From Pseudomonadota bacterium (GTDB taxonomy: Bacteria; Pseudomonadota; Alphaproteobacteria; Rhizobiales; Hyphomicrobiaceae), in NCBI GenBank assembly GCA_003242645.1, contig QGVC01000008.1, positions 1-30,648 of the forward strand: a stretch of DNA of 30,648 nt, given 5' to 3'. Of the stretch, positions 23,751-30,648 are shown piece by piece; within the stretch, counting starts at the first letter, position 1; each line of letters starts with the position of its first letter. A program made the translations under genes and the position numbers. A model generated the notes under the pieces. The model ran no database searches and was not told the DNA's origin. It worked only from the letters and a program-made list of their open reading frames with translations.

Positions 23751-25568
23751 TTATTCTTCAATTCGCCCGAAGCCTTTGAAAACGGCATCGACACCGGCTG
23801 TGCCACCTTTCGTGCAGATCCAACCGGCATAGCCACCCGGACTTGGATTCTGATTGAATACGATGTCCCCTTTGCCCCACTTACCGGAAGTGGGTGGAGA
23901 GGTGCCGTAGGTAATCATCCGTGGTCCACTGCCCAGAAAAAGACCGCGGGGCGCAATGGGAAAGCCGGGACCGATAGGAGAGCCGCGACCAGCGTCGATG
24001 GGCGTCAGCTCGGTCGAGAAGCGGAGCAGACGGCGGTCAGAAGCATTGGCACTGTTGAGCTCCCAAGCGCCATCGTTAAATCGAAACCGAAGCGGCTTCG
24101 TTCCAGGATGCTCAAATTTCAGTGCTGTACCATTGCCCGGCTCTCCGAGGACCATGCGCAGTCCTTCGATATCGACACGCGTGCCAGCGGAAATCGAATT
24201 TGAAGTATAGACGCCGGCATTTCCGTCATTGATGCCGAACAGTCCACCAACGATGATGGAGGGAGAGATTACGTAGCTTCCGCCTTGATCCCCCTCCGAG
24301 TAGCAGCCGAGAAAGACACTCCGCGCATTTCTGTTATCCGATCGATAAGGACCACCGCGGACATAGATCTTGTGCGGGCTCCAATCGGGATAGGCTGGGT
24401 GTGGCCGTCCGGTGCGAACAAAGCGCCATATGGAATCATCCGCGCCGGGGACGGTCCGTGCCCCTGCGTTCACATCATCCGCCACGAGGCGGTATCGCTT
24501 GCCATTGTAATGCACCTGACCGTGCTTGTTGTTGCTTGCCGTATGGCAGCCGATCCAGGTGTTTCCAAGGAAGGAGGAGTCGAAAATTCCATATAGGCCG
24601 TTATGTGTGGCGTTGACGCCAATGCCTAACCCCGCATTGACGTCTGGGCCGTCGACGTAGACGCCGTTCCAACCGTTATTGGAGCTGCTTACCCTCTCGA
24701 GCAGGAACAGGTTTGCATTGCCTGCCGTATGGGGTGCGCCGCGAGCTGAAGCTCGGATATGGATGCCATTTCGAGGAAAATTGTTGACATAGACATTTCG
24801 AATGACTGCGCGCGCACGCAGCCAGATTCCGTGCCCCCGCATCGCATCTCGATTGTAATCTGGAGGCAACGGTGTTTCTCCCCGTTCGCTCACCAGGGTC
24901 AGGTTTTCGATGATGGAGTTATCCGCCCCTCTGTTTCCTGTGGAGTTTTTTGTCTCGACCGTATCGGCGATCGTGTTAGGGCGGTGAACCACGATTCCAG
25001 TCGTGTCCTTGGGAAACAGCAGCCTCGTGTTCTGGCCTGATACCGGCCCGTGTCCGGCGCCTTTTCCCTTGATATGGAGGGCTCTCTTGATTTCTATTGT
25101 TCGGGCAAAGCGGTAATCTCCGTAGGAAAATTCTATCGTTGGACCAGCCCCGTCGACCGGGCCCAGGGTACGGACCGATAGATAATCTTGTGCCGCCTCA
25201 AAAGCGCGATTGTTCGCCTCTCCGTCCTTATCCACACCTCCTCCAAACATTTCGAGACGAACGACATCCTCCCGCAATTCCCACCAGGAGCCGTCAGCCG
25301 ACTGGAACTTGCCGTAATGGGCCGGTTCACGGTCGACTCTGATATACGTCGCCTGTCCGCCATCGCCGGGGCGTTCGTAACCGGAGGTGCGAACGACAGG
25401 TACTGAGGCGTCGATGTTGACCTGTGAGAAAGTGGCCAATGTCCCCGAGTGGGACGATGCGATTACATTTGGATCCTTAGGAGAGGGATCATCCGCTTCG
25501 GCGGCAATGGAGAAAACGAGGAGCACTGCTGCTGGAGCCACACAATGGATTAGCCATCTATTATTCAT
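23751..25568 (-). CDS. Secreted right-handed beta-helix (pectate-lyase-superfamily) protein
   Basis: A 605-residue exported protein. The signal peptide is residues 1-25 (WLIHCVAPAAVLLVFSIAA, then EADD). Residues about 40-100 (RTSGYERPGDGGQATYIRVD) form the typical N-cap of tailspike/pectate-lyase proteins; the middle is asparagine-, glycine- and valine-rich with short repeating strands (NVYVNNFPRNGIHIRASARG, NNGWNGVYVDG), the mark of a beta-helix. The C-terminal GKWGKGDIVFNQNPSPGGYAGW with CTKGGTAGV is a small domain found in many alphaproteobacterial beta-helix proteins. The ATG has GAGGGCGG before it. Likely role: binding or cleaving an extracellular polysaccharide. No polysaccharide synthesis gene is adjacent, and active-site residues cannot be assigned. 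Confidence 0.8.
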   Translation of the reverse strand: MNNRWLIHCVAPAAVLLVFSIAAEADDPSPKDPNVIASSHSGTLATFSQVNIDASVPVVRTSGYERPGDGGQATYIRVDREPAHYGKFQSADGSWWELREDVVRLEMFGGGVDKDGEANNRAFEAAQDYLSVRTLGPVDGAGPTIEFSYGDYRFARTIEIKRALHIKGKGAGHGPVSGQNTRLLFPKDTTGIVVHRPNTIADTVETKNSTGNRGADNSIIENLTLVSERGETPLPPDYNRDAMRGHGIWLRARAVIRNVYVNNFPRNGIHIRASARGAPHTAGNANLFLLERVSSSNNGWNGVYVDGPDVNAGLGIGVNATHNGLYGIFDSSFLGNTWIGCHTASNNKHGQVHYNGKRYRLVADDVNAGARTVPGADDSIWRFVRTGRPHPAYPDWSPHKIYVRGGPYRSDNRNARSVFLGCYSEGDQGGSYVISPSIIVGGLFGINDGNAGVYTSNSISAGTRVDIEGLRMVLGEPGNGTALKFEHPGTKPLRFRFNDGAWELNSANASDRRLLRFSTELTPIDAGRGSPIGPGFPIAPRGLFLGSGPRMITYGTSPPTSGKWGKGDIVFNQNPSPGGYAGWICTKGGTAGVDAVFKGFGRIEE

Positions 25569-26137
25569 TCCGCCCTCTTGCTCCGGAATGTTCACCATCC
25601 AGGGAATATGGCGCCTTGGAAGCTTGAGTGTTCATCTCGAGTCAGTGCGAACAATTCAGGTAGTGATCCTCTTGGGCCAACAGTCGGCGCTGGTTGGCCA
25701 GAGTTTAGTATGGCAACTATTGTTGCCGCTCTTCTTGCGAAGAGTGTGGTGACGGGTTCAGGTAGCGCACAAATTGTGCTGTCCTGTGGACAAGCTTAAG
25801 CGCGCCGGTGTGTCCGGCCGACTCGTATCGTCTACGGAATAAGGGCGCACTCGATGATATTTGGCGGAAACTGAGGCAAGAGCCGGCAATCGACTGCTCT
25901 ATACTCAATCGCGAGTGATCGTGTGCCTACCAGTGGCCGACAAAATAACGAGGCACACTACGACGCACCCGGCGCGGTGCACATAGGATATGAGCCGCGA
26001 AATGGCGTTTAGCAGTAGGCATCGCTCGCACGCCACAGCCTGCTCACCTCCCCGTCGGTAATAGAAGCCAGCTCTTACGGAGGACGGCTGTGGATCGGCT
26101 CCGGAATCAATGATGCTCCACTTAACCCGCCAGGCGA
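25569..26137. other. 569-base stretch without a recognisable gene
   Basis: Short open frames occur on both strands but none has a convincing start or family resemblance. It contains two adjacent perfect hairpins at 25712-25744. It separates the beta-helix gene from a broken gene on the same strand and must contain the beta-helix gene's promoter. Confidence 0.4.
25712..25744. repeat. Two back-to-back hairpins
   Basis: GGCAAC-tatt-GTTGCC (25712-25727), then one base, then CTCTTC-ttgc-GAAGAG (25729-25744). Both stems are perfect 6-mers with 4-base loops. They lie about 150 bases upstream of the beta-helix gene start. No T-run follows on either strand. Confidence 0.5.
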
Positions 26138-26932
26138 CTACATTGGCGGAGCAATGAAGGAAGCCTCGCCATCCAAAATCGCAGCAAGGATGGAGCACCC
26201 GTCGGCAGAAGCTTTGAAATGCAAATAGGCTCGCGCGGCAAAAAAGTACGGGTCGAAAAGCAGGGTGGAATCGCTGAATATCGAATTGACCTTGATCGCT
26301 CGTTGACCGAACGACTGTAGGAACAGGTCGCGCACGCTTGGGGCAAGAGATTCGATCTGGAGCGCATAGGCGGGATACTCATAGGTTGCTTGGCTCAATG
26401 CCGGCCTGCCTCAAGTTTTGATGCATGACTGCATGAACGCCTCGTGGATGATGAGGCTTCTGTAGAAATCGCGCTGCGGAAGCGCAGCATACGGAGTGCC
26501 CTCCACGAGAGTCGGGACGTTGGCTTCTTGAGTGACCAGCACCCGCTCCTGCTTCGTGTCAAAGAGACCGAAGATGGCGCCGCTGAACGGATGCCGGACC
26601 TCGCTCATGATTTGGAACCGAACAGGCTTGCGTGGCGCTATGCCGCATACGGCGAGTCGGCGAATAGCCTCGGCGGCCGCAGAACACCCCAGCCGACGCT
26701 CGTCTGCAGTCTCTGCCGCGACAACGACAGGCGCCTCCGGACACCGTTCCGAATTAAGTAGGTTGCCCACATTCGTGAGTGGCGGCGACTGACCGACCAT
26801 TTCGGGGACGGTTGCCGCCTCTCCAACCGTGCAAAGGTCGTCAGCCAGGCACGCAGCCGGCTGCGCCTGCCCTTGTTGGATGCCAAAAAAACAAAGAAGC
26901 GAAAGAATGCTCCAATGGGCAGCGCGTCGCAT
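26138..26932 (-). pseudogene. Broken gene for an exported HExxH-type protein (possibly DUF6639-like)
   Basis: Two open segments in the same frame (26932-26411 and 26410-26138) are separated by an in-frame TGA. The first has a ribosome binding site AGGAGGAAAC, a signal peptide (SILSLLCFFGIQQGQAQ) and ends RSLIIHEAFMQSCIKT. The second continues QATYEYPAYALQIESLAP and ends with a FDPYFFAARAYLHF segment. If one base is restored after the TTC at 26435, the frame gives HEAFHAVMHQNLRQAGIEPS, which contains an HExxH zinc-protease-like motif, and one extra base near 26390 then returns to the original frame. So two compensating indels about 45 bases apart best explain the sequence. The arrangement recalls a family of periplasmic HExxH proteins that I think is DUF6639 (from memory). 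As written, the gene cannot make a full-length product. Confidence 0.65.
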
Positions 26933-27078
26933 TGTTTCCTCCTGATCTAGCAAACGGCCCACAGACCGAACCTAGAGGTGGAGGGTGGAATGCGCTGTGA
27001 GAGCAGCGTGATTTTTGTTCTAGAAGGTCGTGATTGTTCGGTTAGAACGTCTCTAGACGCTTACGAGAAAAAACGCCG

Positions 27079-27587
27079 ATGCTGTGCACGTTTGGCGGGT
27101 GCTCGATCGATTGCGACCGCCGCGAGCCGAGGCTCGCCGGTCAGCTGGTGGCGGTCGAGCCGCAGATTTTCGACGTGCTGTTTATCTGATCCGCCATCGG
27201 GATCGCGTCGTCAGCAGAGATGATCTCTTGTCAGAGGTTTGCGGCGGCCGCGTTGTTTCCGAGTCGACCTTGTCCAGCCGCATCAATTCGGCCCGCGCTG
27301 CAATTGGGAACAACGGCGACAAGCAGCATTGGATTCGCGCCATCCCTCGCCAGGGTTTTCGCTTCGTAGGCCAGGTCGACGAAGACCGCGGCCCAATCGG
27401 ACGAGCCGAAAAGTTCGTTGCCGACGCCGCAGGTAGCGAAATCACAGCAAGCGGTGGGGTGGAAGCTTCGCCACTGGCCTATGCGCTCCCCGACCGGCCG
27501 TCCGTCGCTGTCCTTCCTTTCGACGCAGACCCCAATGTGAGACAGGGAACCGAACAAATGTCTGGAGGAGAAGGCACTGCACATTAA
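27079..27587 (+). pseudogene. Frameshifted and truncated winged-helix (OmpR/CadC-type) regulator
   Basis: The ATG at 27079 opens MLCTFGGCSIDCDRREPR, then QLVAVEPQIFDVL, the usual start of regulators that join an N-terminal winged-helix DNA-binding domain to a cyclase-like or TPR C-terminal region. At 27181-27183 one base is missing: the frame stops at 27187, but the next frame continues YLIRHRDRVVSRDDLLSEV, then SESTLSSRINSARAAIG, then IPRQGFRFVGQV. After residue ~150 comes PDRPSVAVLPFDADP, the normal linker to the C-terminal region, which then degenerates and stops at 27587, three bases before the tRNA gene. Full-length relatives are about 500 residues. So the gene has a frameshift and has lost about two-thirds of its length. 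Confidence 0.8.
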
Positions 27588-27589
27588 GA

Positions 27590-27666
<77 letters not shown>

Positions 27667-27689
27667 TCACGAAGACATGTCGCTGATAA

Positions 27690-27711
27690 GCCGAGCAAGC
27701 GGGGGCTCGGC
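27690..27711. other. Hairpin upstream of the tRNA gene
   Basis: GCCGAGC (27690-27696) and GCTCGGC (27705-27711) form a perfect 7-base stem with an 8-base loop. It lies 23 bases before the tRNA 5' end, on the minus strand after the terminator at 27725-27746. It could be a second terminator or part of the tRNA promoter region. Confidence 0.35.
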
Positions 27712-27724
27712 TGCGGTCCGATTC

Positions 27725-27746
27725 AAAAGCCGCCCAGTAGGGCGGC
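27725..27746 (-). terminator. Rho-independent terminator for the LAB_N/GT2 operon
   Basis: On the minus strand GCCGCCC-tact-GGGCGGC is a perfect 7-base GC-rich stem followed at once by TTTT. It lies 56 bases after the LAB_N stop codon. Confidence 0.75.
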
Positions 27747-27802
27747 CCTGACGTGACGCATATATAGCATTGGATTCGCAGATGTGAAGGGGCTCCGTGG
27801 CG

Positions 27803-28162
27803 TCAGGATTGACTGCCCGCCACCTCGCCATCGGGTGTCGCGGCGAGACGCTTGCTCCGCAGGATGAGATGCAGGTTGCGGGCATAGATGAAGAGGCCCA
27901 TGCCCTGGCCCAACATGAACACAGGGTCGAGGCGGTAGACCGCGTACGCGAAGAGGAGGGCGCCGCCGGCTAAGCTGAAGTACCAGAACGTCTCGGGCAC
28001 GATGGAGCGGCGAGCGCGCTCGCTCGCGATCCACTGCACGATGAAGCGCATGGAGAACATGAGCTGGGCCGTGAAGCCAACGGCCAGCCAAATCTTCTCC
28101 TCTGTGGGAGTGGAGGTCCACCAGGCCGCAGCCTTGGAGGCGGCAGATGCAAGAAAATCCAT
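27803..28162 (-). CDS. LAB_N (lipid-A-disaccharide synthase N-terminal domain) small membrane protein
   Basis: A 119-residue protein with three membrane helices (about 24-43, 57-76, 80-98). IWLAVGFTAQLMFSMRFIVQ, WIASERARRSIVPETFWYFS and LGQGMGLFIYARNLHLI are the signatures of the LAB_N family, normally a stand-alone or LpxB-fused 3-helix domain. The ATG follows GGGGGATC; the longer upstream frame is rejected. It is 40 bases downstream of the GT2 gene on the same strand. The 3-helix layout and the SxVPxxFW and QG motifs resemble PQ-loop/SemiSWEET half-transporters, so it may help move a lipid-linked sugar; that is inference. Confidence 0.88.
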   Translation of the reverse strand: MDFLASAASKAAAWWTSTPTEEKIWLAVGFTAQLMFSMRFIVQWIASERARRSIVPETFWYFSLAGGALLFAYAVYRLDPVFMLGQGMGLFIYARNLHLILRSKRLAATPDGEVAGSQS

Positions 28163-28202
28163 TGATCCCCCGATGCGTCGCGTCGGATCCTGAAATGTCC
28201 GC

Positions 28203-29012
28203 TTAGCTGTTGTCGCCGGTCTTGCGCACCAGGCCGTCACTCCGCAATTTCAACCACCGGCCGATGTCAGAGATGTGACGTCCCTCTGGCACGTCCTCGA
28301 CGATCTCCGGAACGCGGGTGCGCCGGCGCAACCAGCTTACCCCAAAGAGATCATAAAGGCCGATCAATGCCCGGCTTATGTTGTTGTACTTGGACTTGCC
28401 TGCCTGCCGCGGGCGATCGTTGACCGGCACATAGGCGACCTCGTGGCCGTAGGTCAGGAACAGCGCCGGCAGGTAGCGGTGCATGCTGGTGAAGAACGGC
28501 AGGCGAAGGAAGGCCTCCCGCCAGTAGACCTTTATCCCACAGCCCGTATCAGGGCAGGAATCGCGCAACACCGCATCTCTGATCCAGTTCGCCGCCTTGG
28601 ATGCAAGACGCTTGGCGCCGTCTGCCTTGCGCTGGGTGCGCACGCCACCAACCAGTGCGGGGCCAGGGGTTCCGGGCGGGGCCAGATGGGCGAGGAGTCG
28701 TGGAATGTCGCGAGGATCGTTTTGCCCGTCGCCATCCATCGTGGCGATGATCGGGCTCGAGGCGGCCAGAATGCCGGTCCTCATCGCGGCGCTCTGTCCG
28801 GCACGGGTGCCGTGACGGAGATAGCGCAAGCCTGGGCAGCGGCCGGAGGCAATCAGTGCCTTGACCTCTTCGCCCGTGGCATCCTCGCTCGCGTCATCGA
28901 CGACGATAACCTCCGCCAGATAGTCAGCGGGGACGGTGGCATATGTTTCCTCAATGAGGCGTCCGATGTTGCCGGCCTCATTGAGGGCAGGAATAACCAC
29001 TGAGATGCGCAT
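28203..29012 (-). CDS. GT2 glycosyltransferase, polyprenyl-phosphate sugar synthase type
   Basis: A 269-residue soluble GT-A enzyme. Motifs: VVIPALNEAGNIG (5-17), VIVVDDASEDAT (35-46), GQSAAMRTGI (72-81) and TMDGDGQNDP (91-100), which has the D93-x-D95 metal motif. The C-terminal region SKYNNISRALIGLYDLFGVSWL matches dolichol-/undecaprenyl-phosphate-mannose and -glucose synthases and ArnC-like enzymes; no C-terminal membrane helices are visible. It would transfer a sugar from a nucleotide donor to undecaprenyl phosphate. The start at ATG 29012 places the first beta-strand at residue 3; the long upstream frame is rejected. A LAB_N gene follows and a GT39 gene is divergent, forming a probable lipid A or surface glycan modification unit. 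Confidence 0.9.
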   Translation of the reverse strand: MRISVVIPALNEAGNIGRLIEETYATVPADYLAEVIVVDDASEDATGEEVKALIASGRCPGLRYLRHGTRAGQSAAMRTGILAASSPIIATMDGDGQNDPRDIPRLLAHLAPPGTPGPALVGGVRTQRKADGAKRLASKAANWIRDAVLRDSCPDTGCGIKVYWREAFLRLPFFTSMHRYLPALFLTYGHEVAYVPVNDRPRQAGKSKYNNISRALIGLYDLFGVSWLRRRTRVPEIVEDVPEGRHISDIGRWLKLRSDGLVRKTGDNS

Positions 29013-29175
29013 GAGCGATGTGTTGCCCCCGTCGTCGCGGCCATGGCACCAAAGTTGTGCCTTTGAGGCGCGCTCGACCGAAGGTATCAGGGTTTGCGAG
29101 CATCGCTCAACCATGTAAATGAGCAACGGCGGGCTGCTCGGCCTGCTCGCAGACATCACGGGGGAGCGGCAGACC

Positions 29176-30648
29176 ATGACGGTGCAGCCCGGACTTGAAA
29201 GCGACCGGGTGGCCGGTGAGGCCTGGTACTCAACACTCGTCGTGGTGCTCGGCGGACTGCTTTTCGTCCGCATCATCGCTTTGGCGTTCAACGCCACCGA
29301 CCTGTTCTTCGACGAAGCTCAGTACTGGTCGTGGAGCCTGGAGCCGGCTTTCGGCTACTACTCCAAGCCGCCGCTGATCGCATGGGTGATCCGCCTAGCG
29401 ACGGAGACCTGCGGCCACTCGGAGTTCTGTATCCGATTGCCGTCGCCGATCATCCACTCGGCAACAGCATTGGCCATCTATGCTGTGGGCGCGCGGCTAT
29501 ACGATCGGCGGATGGGGTTCTGGTCCGCCGTGGTCTTCGCGACGCTGCCCGGCGTTTCGTTGTCCGCGGGCATTATCTCGACGGACGTGCCGCTGCTGTT
29601 CTTTTGGGCCGTTGGGCTTTATGCCTTCGTGCGGCTCCTCGATTCCGATCGCTGGTGGCCCGCGGTGCTGCTGGGTGTGGCGCTCGGGTTGGGGTTCAAT
29701 GCGAAGTACGCGATGGTGTACTTCTTACTTTCGGCGGCCGCCTACATGGTGGCGGTGCCGGAAAAGCGCCGCCTGCTTCGTGATGCCCGAACCTATGCAG
29801 CCCTCAGCATCGGCCTGCTGTTGATTGCGCCGAACCTCGCCTGGAACGCCGCGAACAGCTTCGCCACGTTTGCCCATACAGCCGACAACGCCAACTGGAG
29901 CGGAACGCTCTTTCATCCCGAGAAAGCGTTGGAGTTTTTCGGCGCGCAGTTCGGCGTGTTTGGGCCGATTCTTTTCGGCTCGCTGCTGGTGATCACTTGG
30001 CGCGCCTGGAGGGACGGGCTCCCAGAGCCCGAGCGTTTGTTGCTGGCGTTTGCGCTGCCTGTGATTGTACTCGTTACCGTGCAGGCCTTTCTTTCGCGAG
30101 CGCATGCGAACTGGGCCGCTGTGAGCTACGTGTCTGCCACTGTGCTCGTAACGGCGACCATGCTCCGAGAGGGAGCGTGGCGTTGGTTCAAGGGCTCGCT
30201 CGCGCTGCACGCAGCGATTCTCTTAGGGATTGGGATTGCGACGGCGACAGCCGGCTCCTTCCGTCTGCCTGTTGGCGGCGACCCCTTTGCGCGGACCCTG
30301 GGCTGGCGGGCTATTGCGGAGGAGACTGCCACGGTGCTGGCGGAAGCGCGCCAATCCGGCCGGCCGTTCGGCGCCGTGATTGCGGACGACCGGGCGATCG
30401 CGGCCGAGCTGCTTTATTACATGCGCGATCAGCCAACGCCGGTGTTTGCCTGGCGCGAGCCGGGTGTACGCCCCAAGGATCACTACGAGCTGACTCGTGC
30501 CTACCAGAGAGGCTCGCCGGAGCCGGTGCTCTTGGTCAGCTTCCGCAGGGGAGCGGAAAGGGTAACCAGCAGATTTGCCGTCGTGAAGCCGCTCCTTGAG
30601 CGCGAAGTGCCGGCGGGGGCGGGGCCGGGCCGCCGAGTCGCGTTTTAC
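29176..30648 (+). CDS. GT39/ArnT-like polyprenyl-phosphate sugar: lipid glycosyltransferase (3' partial)
   Basis: An open frame runs from ATG 29176 to the window end (491 codons) with no stop. After a first helix (about 19-39) comes NATDLFFDEAQYWSWSLEPAF, with the D46-E47 pair that is the catalytic acidic site of the PMT/ArnT fold, then YYSKPPLIAWVIRL, typical of GT39/GT83 enzymes. Further helices follow to about residue 370 (LPGVSLSAGIISTDVPLLFF, GLGFNAKYAMVYF, NLAWNAANSF), then a soluble periplasmic domain begins at about 390. It would transfer a sugar from undecaprenyl phosphate to lipid A or another acceptor in the inner membrane. An in-frame ATG at 29119 would add 19 residues. It is divergent from the GT2 gene. 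Confidence 0.92.
   Translation, partial: MTVQPGLESDRVAGEAWYSTLVVVLGGLLFVRIIALAFNATDLFFDEAQYWSWSLEPAFGYYSKPPLIAWVIRLATETCGHSEFCIRLPSPIIHSATALAIYAVGARLYDRRMGFWSAVVFATLPGVSLSAGIISTDVPLLFFWAVGLYAFVRLLDSDRWWPAVLLGVALGLGFNAKYAMVYFLLSAAAYMVAVPEKRRLLRDARTYAALSIGLLLIAPNLAWNAANSFATFAHTADNANWSGTLFHPEKALEFFGAQFGVFGPILFGSLLVITWRAWRDGLPEPERLLLAFALPVIVLVTVQAFLSRAHANWAAVSYVSATVLVTATMLREGAWRWFKGSLALHAAILLGIGIATATAGSFRLPVGGDPFARTLGWRAIAEETATVLAEARQSGRPFGAVIADDRAIAAELLYYMRDQPTPVFAWREPGVRPKDHYELTRAYQRGSPEPVLLVSFRRGAERVTSRFAVVKPLLEREVPAGAGPGRRVAFY

Noticed and set aside
25905..26198. Minus-strand 97-codon frame
   Set aside because: No ribosome binding site, no family resemblance, and it overlaps the end of the broken HExxH gene.
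26411..26413. In-frame TGA as a selenocysteine or readthrough codon
   Set aside because: The residues around it look random in this frame while the shifted frame gives a coherent HExxH segment, so frameshift is the better explanation.

Overview
The window looks like chromosomal DNA of an alphaproteobacterium, most likely of the order Hyphomicrobiales (Rhizobiales). The evidence is a GC-rich composition, a complete rhizobial-type Mrp/Pha antiporter operon with fused A and B subunits, an initiator tRNA with an A-U first pair in the anticodon stem, and several tripartite tricarboxylate/TRAP transport and beta-hydroxyacid dehydrogenase genes. I cannot name the genus.

Layout. (1) 1-2173, minus strand: a beta-hydroxyacid dehydrogenase (TTG start), a hydroxynitrile-lyase-like cupin, a small SCP2-like protein and an alpha/beta hydrolase cut by the window edge. 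(2) 2174-2840: no recognisable gene. (3) 2841-9554, plus strand: a PTS EIIA(Ntr)-like gene followed by mrpA(B)-C-D-E-F-G, six genes with 1-4 base stop/start overlaps. (4) 9765-15621, minus strand: a TRAP-type solute-binding protein without signal peptide or permease, a two-subunit molybdenum hydroxylase, a second beta-hydroxyacid dehydrogenase and an ACMSD-like amidohydrolase. (5) 15774-19813, plus strand: a third beta-hydroxyacid dehydrogenase and tctB-tctA-tctC. (6) 19861-21841, minus strand: a fourth beta-hydroxyacid dehydrogenase and a Gfo/Idh/MocA oxidoreductase, divergent from (7) 22113-23611, an Ldh_2-family dehydrogenase and a cupin. (8) 23751-27587: a secreted beta-helix protein and two broken genes, one a putative HExxH protein with two compensating frameshifts, the other a frameshifted and truncated winged-helix regulator. 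(9) 27590-27666: initiator tRNA-Met, minus strand. (10) 27803-30648: a probable lipid glycosylation module of a LAB_N-type small membrane protein, a GT2 polyprenyl-phosphate sugar synthase and a divergent ArnT-like GT39 transferase that runs off the window.

How the parts work together. Regions 1 and 4-7 read as an accessory catabolic locus for one or more organic acids. TctBAC would import a carboxylate. The Mo/Fe-S enzyme could hydroxylate it or oxidise an aldehyde. Four divergent beta-hydroxyacid dehydrogenases, an Ldh_2 enzyme and a Gfo/Idh/MocA enzyme would carry out alcohol/ketone redox steps, while the amidohydrolase and the alpha/beta hydrolase would decarboxylate or hydrolyse intermediates. 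The substrate cannot be read from the sequence. No dedicated transcription regulator for these operons was found. The Mrp operon is a separate housekeeping unit for Na+(K+)/H+ exchange. No CRISPR array, insertion sequence, integrase or phage gene was seen.
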